The translations under genes and the position numbers were made by a program. From positions 248,001 to 312,000 of the forward strand of contig CAWIVZ010000009.1 of assembly GCA_963839645.1 (NCBI GenBank): a stretch of 64,000 nt of DNA, written 5' to 3'. This DNA comes from PALSA-911 sp963839645. Lineage in GTDB: Bacteria; Pseudomonadota; Alphaproteobacteria; Acetobacterales; Acetobacteraceae. Shown piece by piece: positions 36,567 to 45,872 of this stretch (its first letter is position 1; the number at the start of each line of letters is the position of its first letter). The notes below the pieces were generated by a model, which saw only the letters and a program-made list of their open reading frames with translations, did not search any database and had not been told where the DNA came from.

Positions 36567-37984
36567 CGGGACTTGCGGAGCTGTCGCTGACGGCGGCGGC
36601 CGAGGCCGTTGCGTCCGGCCAGGCCACGTCGCGCGAGTTGCTCGATGCGTGCTGGAAGAATATCGAGCAGGCCAATCCGGCGGTGAACGCGACCATCTGG
36701 CTGGACCGCGAGCAGGCGGAACGTGACGCCGCCGCGGCGGATGCGGCGGTGCGGGCGAAGGCGCCGCTCGGCAGGCTGCATGGCGTGCCGATGGCACACA
36801 AGGACATGTACTATCAGGCCGGCCGGCCCTGCACCTGCGGCTCGAAGATCCGGCGCGACTTCGTGCCGGACTATACGTCCACGGCGATCGCCAGGCTGCA
36901 CGCGGCCGGCGCCTATGCGTTCGGCGGGCTCAATCTGGCCGAGTTCGCCCAGGCGCCGACGGGGCACAACGTGCATTTCGGCGACTGCCATAATCCGTGG
37001 AGCCTGGCGTATATTCCCGGCGGGTCGTCCTCGGGTTCCGGCGCGGCGGTCGCTTCGCGCATGACCTATGGCGCGCTGGGCTCGGACACCGGCGGATCGA
37101 TCCGCCTGCCGGCTTCGTGTTGCGGGGTGACGGGGATCAAGCCGACGCAGACGCGCGTCAGCCGCTACGGCGCCATGCCGCTGTCGTTCACGCATGACAA
37201 TGTCGGCCCCCTCGCCCGCACCGCGCGCGACTGCGCCCGGCTGCTCGGCGTGATCGCCGGGCATGACCCGAACGACGCCACCAGTTCGCGCGAACCGGTG
37301 CCGGATTACGAGGCGATGCTGGACGGCGACATACGCGGCCTGCGCATCGGCATCGCCACCACCTGGTTCCTGGAAGACGCCGCGCCGGAGGTTGTCGCGG
37401 CGATCGAGCGGGCGTGCGCGGTGCTGGCGGCGCGCGGTGCCGTGGTCAGCCATATCCCGTTGCCGCTGATGGACGCGGTGGGCGCCTATGGCTCGATCGT
37501 TTCGCGGGTGGAGGCGGCCGCCATCCATTCCGAATGGATGCGCGAGCGGCCAGGCGACTACGCGCCGTTCCTGGCCGGGCGGATGTATCCCGGCTTCGCC
37601 ATTCCCGCTTCCTATTACGTGGAAACGCTGGCGCGGCGCGGGCCGATCCTGAAGGCGTTCTGCGCCGAGGTTTTCGCCAAGGTGGACGTGATCGCCACGC
37701 CGACGATCCCGACCGTGCTGCCGACGCTGGCGGAGACCGACATCGATCATGGTCCGCCAGGCACGGAGAAGAAGTTTCTCGCGGTATCGGTGAATTGCCG
37801 GCCGTTCAACTATCTCGGCCTGCCGGCGGTCAGTGTTCCCTGCGGCTTCGATCCGAACGGCCTGCCGATCGGCTTTCAGCTCGCCGGGCGGCCGTTCGCC
37901 GAGGGGCGCATCCTGAAGGTGGCCGACGCCTATCAGCGCGATACCGACTTCCACACGCTGCTTCCCCCGGTGTTGAAACCATGA
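36563..37984 (+). CDS. Amidase signature family enzyme
   Basis: This 473-residue hydrolase has the amidase-signature Ser-cisSer-Lys triad. The Lys is in PMAHKDMYY (near residue 77), the cis-Ser in GGSSSGSGAAVA, and the nucleophile Ser in GSDTGGSIRLPA (near 180). The family includes AtzE, GatA and various amidases. Coupled with the AtzG-like gene upstream and the asparaginase-like gene downstream (overlap ATGA), it probably hydrolyses amide bonds in a nitrogen-scavenging pathway. The absence of GatB argues against a role as the tRNA amidotransferase. Substrate is unknown. Confidence 0.93.
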   Translation: MTGLAELSLTAAAEAVASGQATSRELLDACWKNIEQANPAVNATIWLDREQAERDAAAADAAVRAKAPLGRLHGVPMAHKDMYYQAGRPCTCGSKIRRDFVPDYTSTAIARLHAAGAYAFGGLNLAEFAQAPTGHNVHFGDCHNPWSLAYIPGGSSSGSGAAVASRMTYGALGSDTGGSIRLPASCCGVTGIKPTQTRVSRYGAMPLSFTHDNVGPLARTARDCARLLGVIAGHDPNDATSSREPVPDYEAMLDGDIRGLRIGIATTWFLEDAAPEVVAAIERACAVLAARGAVVSHIPLPLMDAVGAYGSIVSRVEAAAIHSEWMRERPGDYAPFLAGRMYPGFAIPASYYVETLARRGPILKAFCAEVFAKVDVIATPTIPTVLPTLAETDIDHGPPGTEKKFLAVSVNCRPFNYLGLPAVSVPCGFDPNGLPIGFQLAGRPFAEGRILKVADAYQRDTDFHTLLPPVLKP

Positions 37985-38979
37985 GCCTTCCCAAGGTTGC
38001 CTTCATCGGCACCGGCGGCACGATCGCCTCGATCGGCACCGGGCCGCTGGACATCCAGAATTACGGCGCCACCGGCAACGTGATGCAGGCGGACGGAATT
38101 CTTGCCCGATTTCCAGAAACCGCCGCGGTGGCCGATGTGTTCGCGGTGCCGTATCGCAACGTGCCCAGTCCGCAGATCGGCTTTGCCGACTGGAAGGTGC
38201 TGCGCGAAACCTGCCACCGGCTGGAGCGGGAGCAGCCGGACCTTGCCGGGATCGTGATCGGGCATGGCACCGCGACGCTGGAGGAAACGGCCTATTTTCT
38301 GAACCTGACTTTGCGCACGCAGGTCCCGGTAGTGATCGTGGGGGCGCAGCGGCCGTCGAGCGCCCTGTCCACCGATGCCGGGCTCAATCTGGTCAATGCC
38401 ATCCGCGTCGCCGGCGACCCGGCTTCGCGCGGCTTGGGCGTGCTGGTGGTGCTGAACGACGAGATCCATCCGGCGCGCGACGTGACGAAGACCTCCACCG
38501 CGCGGATGCAGACGTTCCGGGCCGCCGATTTCGGCGCGCTCGGGCATGTCGACAGCGACGCGGTGGCCTATTACCGCCACCCGCTGCGCCGGCACGCGCC
38601 CGACACCGAGTTCGACATCGACGGTCTGGCCGCCCTGCCCCGGGTCGACATCGCCCTGTCGCACACCGATGCCGACGGCACCGCGATCCGCGCCTTCATC
38701 AACGCCGGCGCGCGCGGCATCGTCTCGGCCGGTTTCGCGCCGGGCATGGGGACGCCGGCGGAAACCGAGGCGCTGCGCGAGGCGGTGGCCGCCGGCATCA
38801 TCGTCGTGCAGAGCACCCGCGCCGGGAGCGGGCGGGTGTATCCCGGCACCAGGCTGCGTGATTTCGGCTTCCTGGTCGCCGACAATCTGCTGCCGCAGAA
38901 GGCGCGGCTGCTGCTGGCGCTGGCCCTGACCCGCAGTTCGGACCCGGCCGAGATCCAGCGTATGTTCCGGACCTACTGA
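37981..38979 (+). CDS. Asparaginase-family amidohydrolase with altered active-site motif
   Basis: The 332-residue protein has the type II L-asparaginase fold. The first motif, FIGTGGTIASIG, is intact. In the second, canonical HGTDTMEETA is replaced by HGTATLEETA at about residues 94-103. The Asp that holds the substrate alpha-amino/carboxylate group is therefore Ala, while the Thr is kept. Downstream, LVNAIRVAGDP and STRAGSGRVYPG are conserved. This predicts amidohydrolase chemistry on a substrate other than asparagine, in line with the amidase next to it. The start overlaps the amidase stop as ATGA. Confidence 0.88.
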   Translation: MSLPKVAFIGTGGTIASIGTGPLDIQNYGATGNVMQADGILARFPETAAVADVFAVPYRNVPSPQIGFADWKVLRETCHRLEREQPDLAGIVIGHGTATLEETAYFLNLTLRTQVPVVIVGAQRPSSALSTDAGLNLVNAIRVAGDPASRGLGVLVVLNDEIHPARDVTKTSTARMQTFRAADFGALGHVDSDAVAYYRHPLRRHAPDTEFDIDGLAALPRVDIALSHTDADGTAIRAFINAGARGIVSAGFAPGMGTPAETEALREAVAAGIIVVQSTRAGSGRVYPGTRLRDFGFLVADNLLPQKARLLLALALTRSSDPAEIQRMFRTY

Positions 38980-38987
38980 GACCGGCG

Positions 38988-39338
38988 ATGGACATCTACC
39001 ATATCTGGTGCGACCTGCAGCCCGGCGTCGGCGACCTTGATTTCAGCGGCAAGGCCGATGCCTGGCTCGGGCATCTGCGCGCGGACGGGTTGATCGAGGG
39101 CTGGCGCCTGACGCGGCGCAAGCTGGGGCTGTCGCCGACGGGGATGGGCGAGTTTCACATCATGATCGAGGTGCGGAACCTGGCGCAGCTGGAAGACGCG
39201 TTCCAGCGCGCCGCCGGCCGGGCCGAGCCGGCGGAGGGGTTTCATTTCGGCGTGAACTCGTTGGTCCGCAATGCCGTGTTCGCGTTGTATCGGGATTTTC
39301 CCGATCCCGTGCGGCAGAGCGGGGAGGAACGGTTCTAG
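38988..39338 (+). CDS. Conserved hypothetical protein, DUF6614-like
   Basis: This is a 116-residue soluble protein with no known function. It starts MDIYHIWCDLQPGVGDLDF, continues with GWRLTRRKLGLSP and FHIMIEVRNLAQLEDAF, and ends in FALYRDFPDPV. The alternating pattern suggests a ferredoxin-like alpha/beta fold, as in many small dimeric enzymes or binding proteins. It follows the asparaginase-like gene by 8 bp and is probably the last gene of the amidase operon. The DUF assignment is from memory and unsure. Confidence 0.7.
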   Translation: MDIYHIWCDLQPGVGDLDFSGKADAWLGHLRADGLIEGWRLTRRKLGLSPTGMGEFHIMIEVRNLAQLEDAFQRAAGRAEPAEGFHFGVNSLVRNAVFALYRDFPDPVRQSGEERF

Positions 39339-39350
39339 ACTGCCCGCCAC

Positions 39351-40325
39351 CTACGGCGTGAGCACGAGCGGGCCGGGAGCCTGGCGTGCCTCCAGCGCCT
39401 CGTGCGCGGCGGCGGCTGCCGCGAGCGGGTAGGTTGTTCCGGGCTCCGCGGTCAGCACGCCGCGGGCGATGGCGTCGAACAGGGCGGCGGCCATGCGCTC
39501 CAGCGCCGGGCGTTGCGCGAAGTAGTGGAACACGATCGGCCGGGTGAGGCTGTTGGACCGGGCGGCGAGCATGGACACCTCGAACGGTTCGACGCTGCCC
39601 GACGACTGGCCGAAATTGACCAGGTGACCGCGAATGGCCAGGCAGTCGAGAGAGCCGAGGAAGGTATCCTTACCAACCGAATCATACGCCACGTCCACGC
39701 CACGGCCACCGGTGATCTCGCGCACCCGTTCGACGAAATTCTCCTGGCGGTACAGGATCGTGTGCTCGCAGCCCATGCGGCGCGCCAGGGCTGCCTTGGT
39801 CTCGCTGCCGGCGGTGCCGATGACGGTGGCGCCGAGATGGCTTGCCCATTGGCACAGCAGGCGGCCGACCCCGCCGGCGGCGGCGTGCACCAGGATCGTT
39901 TGCCCTGGCTTTACGGCATGCACCTGGCGCACCAGCATTTCAGCGGTCAGGCCTTTCAGCAACACCGTGGCCGCCATCTGGTCGTCGATTTCGGGCGGAA
40001 GCCGGATCGCCAGATCCGCCGGCAGAATGCGGTCCGACGCATAGGCGCCATAGCGCGCCGTGACATAGGCGATGCGATCGCCAACGGCGAAGCCGGTCAC
40101 ATCGGGGCCGAGCGCCTCGACGACGCCGGCGGCCTCGATGCCGGGAATGCCCGGCAGGGCGAGGGTTCGGTAGAGGCCGGTGCGCACATAGACATCGTGG
40201 AAGTTCACCCCGATGGCGGTCTGGCGGATGCGCAGTTCCCCCGGGCCGGGGTCGCCGACCGCGACCGTCTCCAGCCGCAGGGCCTCCGGGCCGCCGAATT
40301 CACGCAGAAGAATGGCTTGCGTCAC
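39351..40325 (-). CDS. Zinc-independent quinone oxidoreductase (medium-chain reductase, QorA-like)
   Basis: This 324-residue MDR-family NADPH:quinone reductase shows IGVNFHDVYVRTGLY near residues 40-54, GIEAAGVVEALGPDV, and the dinucleotide motif VHAAAGGVGRLLCQWA near 148. The active-site region VAYDSVGKDTF is also present. It lacks the zinc-binding residues of alcohol dehydrogenases. GTG 40325 is supported by AAGGAG 6 nt upstream. It converges with the hypothetical protein gene and is probably a stand-alone stress or detoxification enzyme. Confidence 0.93.
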   Translation of the reverse strand: MTQAILLREFGGPEALRLETVAVGDPGPGELRIRQTAIGVNFHDVYVRTGLYRTLALPGIPGIEAAGVVEALGPDVTGFAVGDRIAYVTARYGAYASDRILPADLAIRLPPEIDDQMAATVLLKGLTAEMLVRQVHAVKPGQTILVHAAAGGVGRLLCQWASHLGATVIGTAGSETKAALARRMGCEHTILYRQENFVERVREITGGRGVDVAYDSVGKDTFLGSLDCLAIRGHLVNFGQSSGSVEPFEVSMLAARSNSLTRPIVFHYFAQRPALERMAAALFDAIARGVLTAEPGTTYPLAAAAAAHEALEARQAPGPLVLTP

Positions 40326-40707
40326 AGGCGTCTCCTTCCCGGGGAATTTGGTACCCCCTACAAGATCGGGATGATATTTGCGTGACAATAGCCGACGCGA
40401 AAATCCATCGATATTGCGAAAAGCCCGGGCAAAGCCTTGCCGTAGGCTGGCGTGATTGCCCAGAAATCCGCTCCGCGGCATCATAATCCCCTGGAAATGG
40501 CGCAAGGCCCGGCTGCACGCAGCAGCGAAACCTGCTATGGGTCCGCCCGGTGGCGGAACGCGACGCTGATCTGGGTCAATGCGGCATCGGGTTATAGCGG
40601 GTCTTTGGCACCGGCTTTCCGATCGGCCCTTATCATGTCGCCGCCCTGGCTGGGGCGCCGCCCTGCTTGGCGTCAGCGCAACGAACCCATAATCGAGAGA
40701 AACCCAC
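40326..40707. other. Intergenic region upstream of the DUF3141 operon
   Basis: About 380 bases between two divergent units hold no convincing gene. Short open frames here have no motifs. The region must carry the promoters of the quinone reductase and of the DUF3141-pta-fabI2-ackA operon, but no clear sigma-70 hexamers or regulator palindromes were found by eye. Confidence 0.45.
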
Positions 40708-42885
40708 ATGACCGCCTGGACCGGATTTGGCCCTCTGCAGCAATACTGGCTCGATGCCTGCCAGCGCTCGGTCCTGTTCCTGGACGTGCTGCGCGAGCGG
40801 GGGAACATTTATCACGAGCACAACGCCAAAAAGGCGCCGCACGTGCTGGACTATGGCGCGGAAGTGGTGCTGGACGGGCGCAAGCTGGCGCGGCCGGTGA
40901 ACTACGCCCTGGTGCGCATCCTGCCGCCCGAGGGGGTGAATACCGACCCTGCCAAGCCGCCGTTCATCGTGGTCGACCCGCGGGCCGGCCACGGGCCGGG
41001 CATCGGCGGGATGAAGCAGGAAAGCGAGATCGGCGTGGCGCTGGCGGCCGGGCATCCCTGCTACTTCGTCGGCTTCCTGACCGAGCCGATGCCCGGCCAG
41101 ACGATCGAGGATGTCTGCCGCGCGGAGGCCGAATTCGTCGAGGCCGTCGCCGCGCGCCATCCGCAGGCCGAGGGCAAGCCGGTGATCATCGCCAACTGCC
41201 AGGCCGGCTGGCAGATCATGATGATGGCGGCCATCCGCCCCGAATTGACCGGGCCGATCCTGCTGGCGGGATCGCCGCTGTCCTACTGGGCCGGGGTGCG
41301 GGGCAAGAACCCGTTGCGCTATCTGGGCGGCGTGCTCGGCGGCACCTGGATGACGGCGCTGGCCGGCGACCTGGGCCACGGCATCTTCGACGGGGCCAGC
41401 CTGGTGGCCAATTTCGAATCGATGAACCCGGCCAACACCTATTGGCAGAAGGCCTACGGCGTCTATTCGAAGGTCGACACCGAGGCCGCGCGGTTCCTGG
41501 ATTTCGAGACCTGGTGGGGCAGCCCGGTGCTGCTGAACGCCGGGGAGATGCAGTGGATCGCCGACAATCTGTTCGTCGGCAACAAGCTCGCCGCCGGCGA
41601 GATCCGCACGTCCGAGGGGGTGCGCGTCGATCTGCGCAACATCCGGGCCCCGATCATCGTGTTCTGCTCCTGGGGCGACAACATCACGCCGCCGCAGCAG
41701 GCGCTCGGCTGGGTCACCGATCTGTATGACCACGAGAGCGAGATCGTCGCGAACGGCCAGACCATCGTCTATACGATGCACGAGTCGATCGGCCATCTCG
41801 GCATCTTCGTCTCCGGCAAGGTCGCCACGAAGGAGCACGGCGAGTTTGCCGCCTGCATGGACATGATCGACCTTATGCCGCCCGGGCTGTACGAGGCGGT
41901 GATCACCGAGGTCGCCGAGGACACCGAGAACCCGGAGCTTATCCAGGGCCGCTATCTGTTCCGGCTGGAAGCCCGCACGCTGGATCACATCCGCGCGCTG
42001 GGCGCCAACGACGCGGAGGACGATCTGCGCTTCGCCACGGCGGCGCGGGTGTCGGAGATCAACAAGGGCCTGTACCGCACGCTGGTCGCGCCGGCGGTGA
42101 AGGCGATCGGCACGGAACCGGTGGCGGAGGCGATGCGCCAGATGCATCCGAACCGGCTGCGCTTCGCGGCGTTCTCGGACCGGAACCCGATGATGCGCCC
42201 GGTGAAGGAAATGGCGGAGGCCGCCCGCGCGTCGCGCAAGGAGGTGGCGGCGGACAACCCGTGGCTCGGCATGGAAAAGGCCATGTCGGCCTGGATCACG
42301 ATGGGCCTGGAGGCCTACGGCAACACGCGCGATACGATGACCGAGGCGATGTTCCTGAGCACCTACGGCTCGCCGCTGTTGCAGGCGATGGTCGGGCTCG
42401 GCCGGCAGGACGGCGCCCAGCGGCCGCATATCGAGCGCGATCTTGCCCGCGAGGCGACCGCGGCGCGGCTGCGCTCCGAGCTGGCGACCCGCTTCGCGGA
42501 AGGCGGCCTGGTGCATGCCCTGCTGCGGGCGCTGCTGTATGTGCGGCTTGCCGACGGCAGCGCGGATGAACGCAGCTTCGCGATGCTGAAGGCGGTGCGC
42601 GCCGCCCAGCCGGAAGACCGGCGGCTGCCGCTGCGGCAGATCAAGGAAATCATGAAGCAGCAATTCCTGCTGCTGCGGACGGACGAGAAGCGCGCCATCC
42701 AGACGCTGCCCGCCTTGCTGCCGCCGGGCCAGGGGGAGCGTCAGGCCGTGCTGGAGGCCCTGCGCCGCGTCGTGGCCGCTCCCGGCGCCCTGTCGGAAGA
42801 AGCTCGCCGCCGCCTCGGCGAGGTGGAGGCGCTGTTCAACGTCAAGGCGATCGCACGCGCCAAGGAGCCGACCCCCCATGCCTGA
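40708..42885 (+). CDS. DUF3141 alpha/beta-hydrolase, polyhydroxyalkanoate synthase-like
   Basis: The 725-residue protein has a PhaC-like alpha/beta-hydrolase half (about residues 40-400). The nucleophile elbow is ANCQAGWQ near 170, where PHA synthases have GxCxGG. The acid is in FCSWGDNITPP near 320 and the His in HESIGHLG. The C-terminal half is helical. DUF3141 proteins are related to PHA synthases but are uncharacterised. It leads a coupled set with an acyl phosphotransacylase (overlap 8 nt), FabI-like reductase and acetate kinase, pointing to acyl-CoA/acyl-phosphate metabolism. Confidence 0.85.
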   Translation: MTAWTGFGPLQQYWLDACQRSVLFLDVLRERGNIYHEHNAKKAPHVLDYGAEVVLDGRKLARPVNYALVRILPPEGVNTDPAKPPFIVVDPRAGHGPGIGGMKQESEIGVALAAGHPCYFVGFLTEPMPGQTIEDVCRAEAEFVEAVAARHPQAEGKPVIIANCQAGWQIMMMAAIRPELTGPILLAGSPLSYWAGVRGKNPLRYLGGVLGGTWMTALAGDLGHGIFDGASLVANFESMNPANTYWQKAYGVYSKVDTEAARFLDFETWWGSPVLLNAGEMQWIADNLFVGNKLAAGEIRTSEGVRVDLRNIRAPIIVFCSWGDNITPPQQALGWVTDLYDHESEIVANGQTIVYTMHESIGHLGIFVSGKVATKEHGEFAACMDMIDLMPPGLYEAVITEVAEDTENPELIQGRYLFRLEARTLDHIRALGANDAEDDLRFATAARVSEINKGLYRTLVAPAVKAIGTEPVAEAMRQMHPNRLRFAAFSDRNPMMRPVKEMAEAARASRKEVAADNPWLGMEKAMSAWITMGLEAYGNTRDTMTEAMFLSTYGSPLLQAMVGLGRQDGAQRPHIERDLAREATAARLRSELATRFAEGGLVHALLRALLYVRLADGSADERSFAMLKAVRAAQPEDRRLPLRQIKEIMKQQFLLLRTDEKRAIQTLPALLPPGQGERQAVLEALRRVVAAPGALSEEARRRLGEVEALFNVKAIARAKEPTPHA

Positions 42886-43855
42886 CATCACCCGGCACGA
42901 CGACCGCCCGCATGAGAAATACGACCTGCTGATCCAGACGGCGAAAAGCCGCCCGCCGGTGACAACCGCCATCGCGCATCCCTGCGACGACGTGTCGCTG
43001 GAAAGCGCCATCGAGGCGGCGAAGCTTGGGCTGATCGTGCCGATCCTGGTCGGCCCGCCGGCGCGCATCCGCGCCGTGGCCGAGCGCGGCGGGTTCGATA
43101 TCGGCGGGTTGGAGATCGTGGCATCCGAGCACAGCCACGATTCCGCCGCGAAGGCGGTGGAGCTGGTGCGCTGCGGCCGGGCCGAGGCGCTGATGAAGGG
43201 CAGCCTGCACACCGACGAACTGATGGGCGCGGTGGTTGCGCGCGATACCGGCATCCGCACCGCGCGGCGGCTGAGCCATTGTTTCATCATGGACGTGCCG
43301 GGCCATCCCGATGCGCTGATCATCACCGATGCCGCGGTGAACATCGTGCCGACGCTGGAGGACAAGGTCGATATCGTGCAGAACGCGATCGACCTGGCGC
43401 ACGCGATGGGCATCGACGAGGTGCGGGTGGCGATCCTGAGCGCGATGGAAACCGTCAATCCCAAGGTGATGTCCACGGTCGAGGCGGCTGCTCTGTGCAA
43501 GATGGCCGATCGCGGACAGATCACCGGCGCGGTGCTGGACGGGCCGCTGGCGCTGGACAACGCGATCAGCCCCGCGGCGGCGGCGATCAAGAACATCGTC
43601 TCCCCGGTCGCGGGCCGGGCGAACGTGCTGGTGGTGCCGGACCTGGAGGCCGGCAACATGCTGGCGAAGAGCCTGTCGTTCCTGGCCGGCGCCGATGCCG
43701 CGGGCATCGTGCTCGGCGCGCGCGTGCCGATCATCCTGACCAGCCGGGCGGACAGCCTGCTCACCCGCCTCGCCTCCTGCGCCGTCGCCGTGCATGGTCG
43801 CGGCCGCGCGCCGCGCCAGCACCACCGCCGCCATCCGTTGAAGGAAATACCATGA
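42878..43855 (+). CDS. Phosphate acetyl/butyryltransferase
   Basis: The product belongs to the PTA/PTB family, which interconverts acyl-CoA and acyl-phosphate. It has GRAEALMKGSLHTDELMGAVV near residues 105-125, LSHCFIMDVPG and ITDAAVNIVP, and a C-terminal LVVPDLEAGNMLAKSLSFLAGADAAG. The last 20 residues look wrong in the open frame. Removing one base at about 43794 would give VAVLVAAARRAS and a stop at 43839-43841, 10 bp before fabI2. It lies between DUF3141 and the second fabI, with acetate kinase further downstream, so acyl-phosphate to ATP is the likely output. Confidence 0.9.
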   Translation: MPDITRHDDRPHEKYDLLIQTAKSRPPVTTAIAHPCDDVSLESAIEAAKLGLIVPILVGPPARIRAVAERGGFDIGGLEIVASEHSHDSAAKAVELVRCGRAEALMKGSLHTDELMGAVVARDTGIRTARRLSHCFIMDVPGHPDALIITDAAVNIVPTLEDKVDIVQNAIDLAHAMGIDEVRVAILSAMETVNPKVMSTVEAAALCKMADRGQITGAVLDGPLALDNAISPAAAAIKNIVSPVAGRANVLVVPDLEAGNMLAKSLSFLAGADAAGIVLGARVPIILTSRADSLLTRLASCAVAVHGRGRAPRQHHRRHPLKEIP

Positions 43856-44631
43856 CCGAACCCCTCCGACCGATCCTGGCCGGCAAGAAGGCGCTGGTGG
43901 TCGGCGTCGCCAACGACCAGTCGATCGCCTATGGCTGCGCCAAGGCTTTTCGCGACGTTGGCGCGGACCTGGCGATCACCTGGCTGAACGAACGCGCGCG
44001 CCCGCATGTGGAACCGCTGGCGCGGGAACTCGAGGCACAGATCACCGCCGCGCTCGATGTCTCGGTTGCCGGCGAACTGGAAGCGGTGTTCGACCAGATC
44101 CGCACGCAATGGGGCAGCCTGGATGTGCTGGTGCATTCGATCGCCTTCGCGCCGAAGGAGGATCTGCAAGGCGGGCTGCTGAATTCCTCGGCCGAGGGGT
44201 TCGCCAAGGCGATGGACGTTTCCTGCCACTCGTTCATCCGCATGGCCAGGCTGGCCGCGCCGCTGATGCGCGATGGCGGGACGATGTTCGCGATGAGCTA
44301 TTACGGCGCCAACCGGGTGGTGCCGAACTACAACCTGATGGGGCCGGTGAAGGCCGCGCTGGAAGCGTCGTGCCGGTATCTGGCCTATGAGCTCGGCCCG
44401 CAGGGCATCCGCGTGCATGCGATTTCTCCCGGCCCGCTGAAGACCCGAGCGGCGTCCGGGCTGAAGGATTTCGAGCTGCTGCTGAACGAGGCCGCCGAAA
44501 AGGCGCCACTCGGCGAACTGGTGGACATCATGGATGTCGGTTACACCTGCGCCTATCTCGCGACGCCGTTCGCGCGGCGCATCACTGGCGGCACGGTGTA
44601 TGTGGATGGCGGGACGAACATCGTCGCCTGA
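43852..44631 (+). CDS. Enoyl-ACP reductase FabI-like (second copy)
   Basis: The 259-residue SDR-type enoyl reductase has the cofactor segment VGVANDQSIAYGCAKAF and HSIAFAPKEDLQGG. The catalytic Tyr-x6-Lys lies in YYGANRVVPNYNLMGPVKAALE near residues 152-173, followed by SPGPLKTRAASGLKDF. It is clearly FabI-type but diverged from the housekeeping copy at 31.4 kb. AAGGAA lies just upstream of ATG 43852. Its position inside the phosphotransacylase/acetate-kinase operon suggests a specialised acyl substrate, but that is inference. Confidence 0.9.
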   Translation: MTEPLRPILAGKKALVVGVANDQSIAYGCAKAFRDVGADLAITWLNERARPHVEPLARELEAQITAALDVSVAGELEAVFDQIRTQWGSLDVLVHSIAFAPKEDLQGGLLNSSAEGFAKAMDVSCHSFIRMARLAAPLMRDGGTMFAMSYYGANRVVPNYNLMGPVKAALEASCRYLAYELGPQGIRVHAISPGPLKTRAASGLKDFELLLNEAAEKAPLGELVDIMDVGYTCAYLATPFARRITGGTVYVDGGTNIVA

Positions 44632-44674
44632 CGGCAACGGCCGACGGCAACGGCTACGACAAGGAAAGTTTCAC

Positions 44675-45872
44675 ATGCCAGGCCTGATCGCCGTTCTCAA
44701 CGCCGGATCGTCCAGCATCAAGTTCGCGATCTACGACATGGCCGGAGCAAGCGGGTCCGAGGCGATCCTGTTCCGCGGCAAGCTGGAGGAGATCGGCCTG
44801 AGGTCGCATCTGCGGATCGCCAATGCCGAGGGGGAAACCGTGACGGACCGGCACTGGCCGGACGGCGGGCTGGATCACCAGGCGGCGACGCGGGAGATCC
44901 TGCAGACGGTGATCGGGCTGCTGGACGGAAGGCAGGTGATGGCGATCGGCCATCGCGTGGTGCATGGCGGCACGCTGTATTCCGCGCCGACCCGGATCGA
45001 CGGCGGCGTGATGGCGGCGCTGCGGCGGTTCATTCCGCTGGCGCCGTTGCACCAGCCGCATAACCTGGCGCCGATCCAGGCGATCGCCGAGGCGGCGCCG
45101 CATCTGCCGCAGGTTGCCTGTTTCGACACCGCCTTTCATCGCGGCCAGGAGCCATGTGGCCCAGGCCTTCGCCCTGCCGCGGCGCTTCGCGGACGAGGGT
45201 GTGCGGCGCTATGGCTTCCACGGCCTGTCCTATGAATTCGTCGCTTCCCGCATGCGGGAACTCGCGCCCGACCTGGCGGGGAAGCGCCTGGTCATCGCCC
45301 ATCTCGGCAATGGCGCCAGTCTTTGCGCCGTGCACGAGGGGCGCAGCGTGGCGAGCACCATGGGCTTCACCGCGCTGGAAGGCCTGATGATGGGCACGCG
45401 CTGCGGGGCGCTGGATCCGGGCGTGCTGCTGTATCTGATGGAGGAGCACAAGATGGACGCGCGCGCCATCGAGGATTTGCTCTACCGGCAGTCCGGGTTG
45501 CTCGGCGTGTCCGGCATATCCTCGGACATGCGTACGCTGCGCGCCTCCGTGGAGCCGAGTGCCGCCGAGGCGATCGCTCTGTTCATCTACCGGATCGTCC
45601 GCGAGATCGGCTCGCTGGCGGCGGCGCTCGGTGGGCTCGATGCGCTGGTGTTCACCGCCGGCATCGGCGAGAACGATGCGGCGACGCGGGCGGAGGTGTC
45701 GGCCGGGTGCGGCTGGCTCGGGCTGCGGCTGGATGCGGCCCGCAACGCCGCGAGCGAGGGGCGGATCAGCGCCGACGGCTCCGCCCTGGCCGCCTGGGTT
45801 GTTCCGACCGACGAGGAACGCATGATCGCGCGCCATACGGCCGAGGTGCTGCGCGCCGGCCAGAAGGGCTAG
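44675..45872 (+). CDS. ackA: Acetate kinase (frameshifted)
   Basis: AckA transfers the phosphoryl group between acetyl-phosphate and ADP. It opens AVLNAGSSSIKFAIYD, with GHRVVHGG at about residues 90-97 and QVACFDTAFHRGQE. One extra C at about 45153 breaks the frame. Removing it continues HVAQAFALPRRF, then RRYGFHGLSYEFV, LGNGASLCAV and FTAGIGEND, all canonical. The corrected length is about 398 residues, normal for AckA. Substrate may include propionate or other short acyl phosphates, given its partner genes. It converges with DUF2254, overlapping by 4 nt. Confidence 0.93.

Noticed and set aside
40633..44637. A 1334-codon open frame on the minus strand
   Set aside because: It is antisense to the DUF3141-pta-fabI2 operon. 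High GC with a G/C third-position bias opens long shadow frames; its translation is His/Arg/Gln-rich without motifs.
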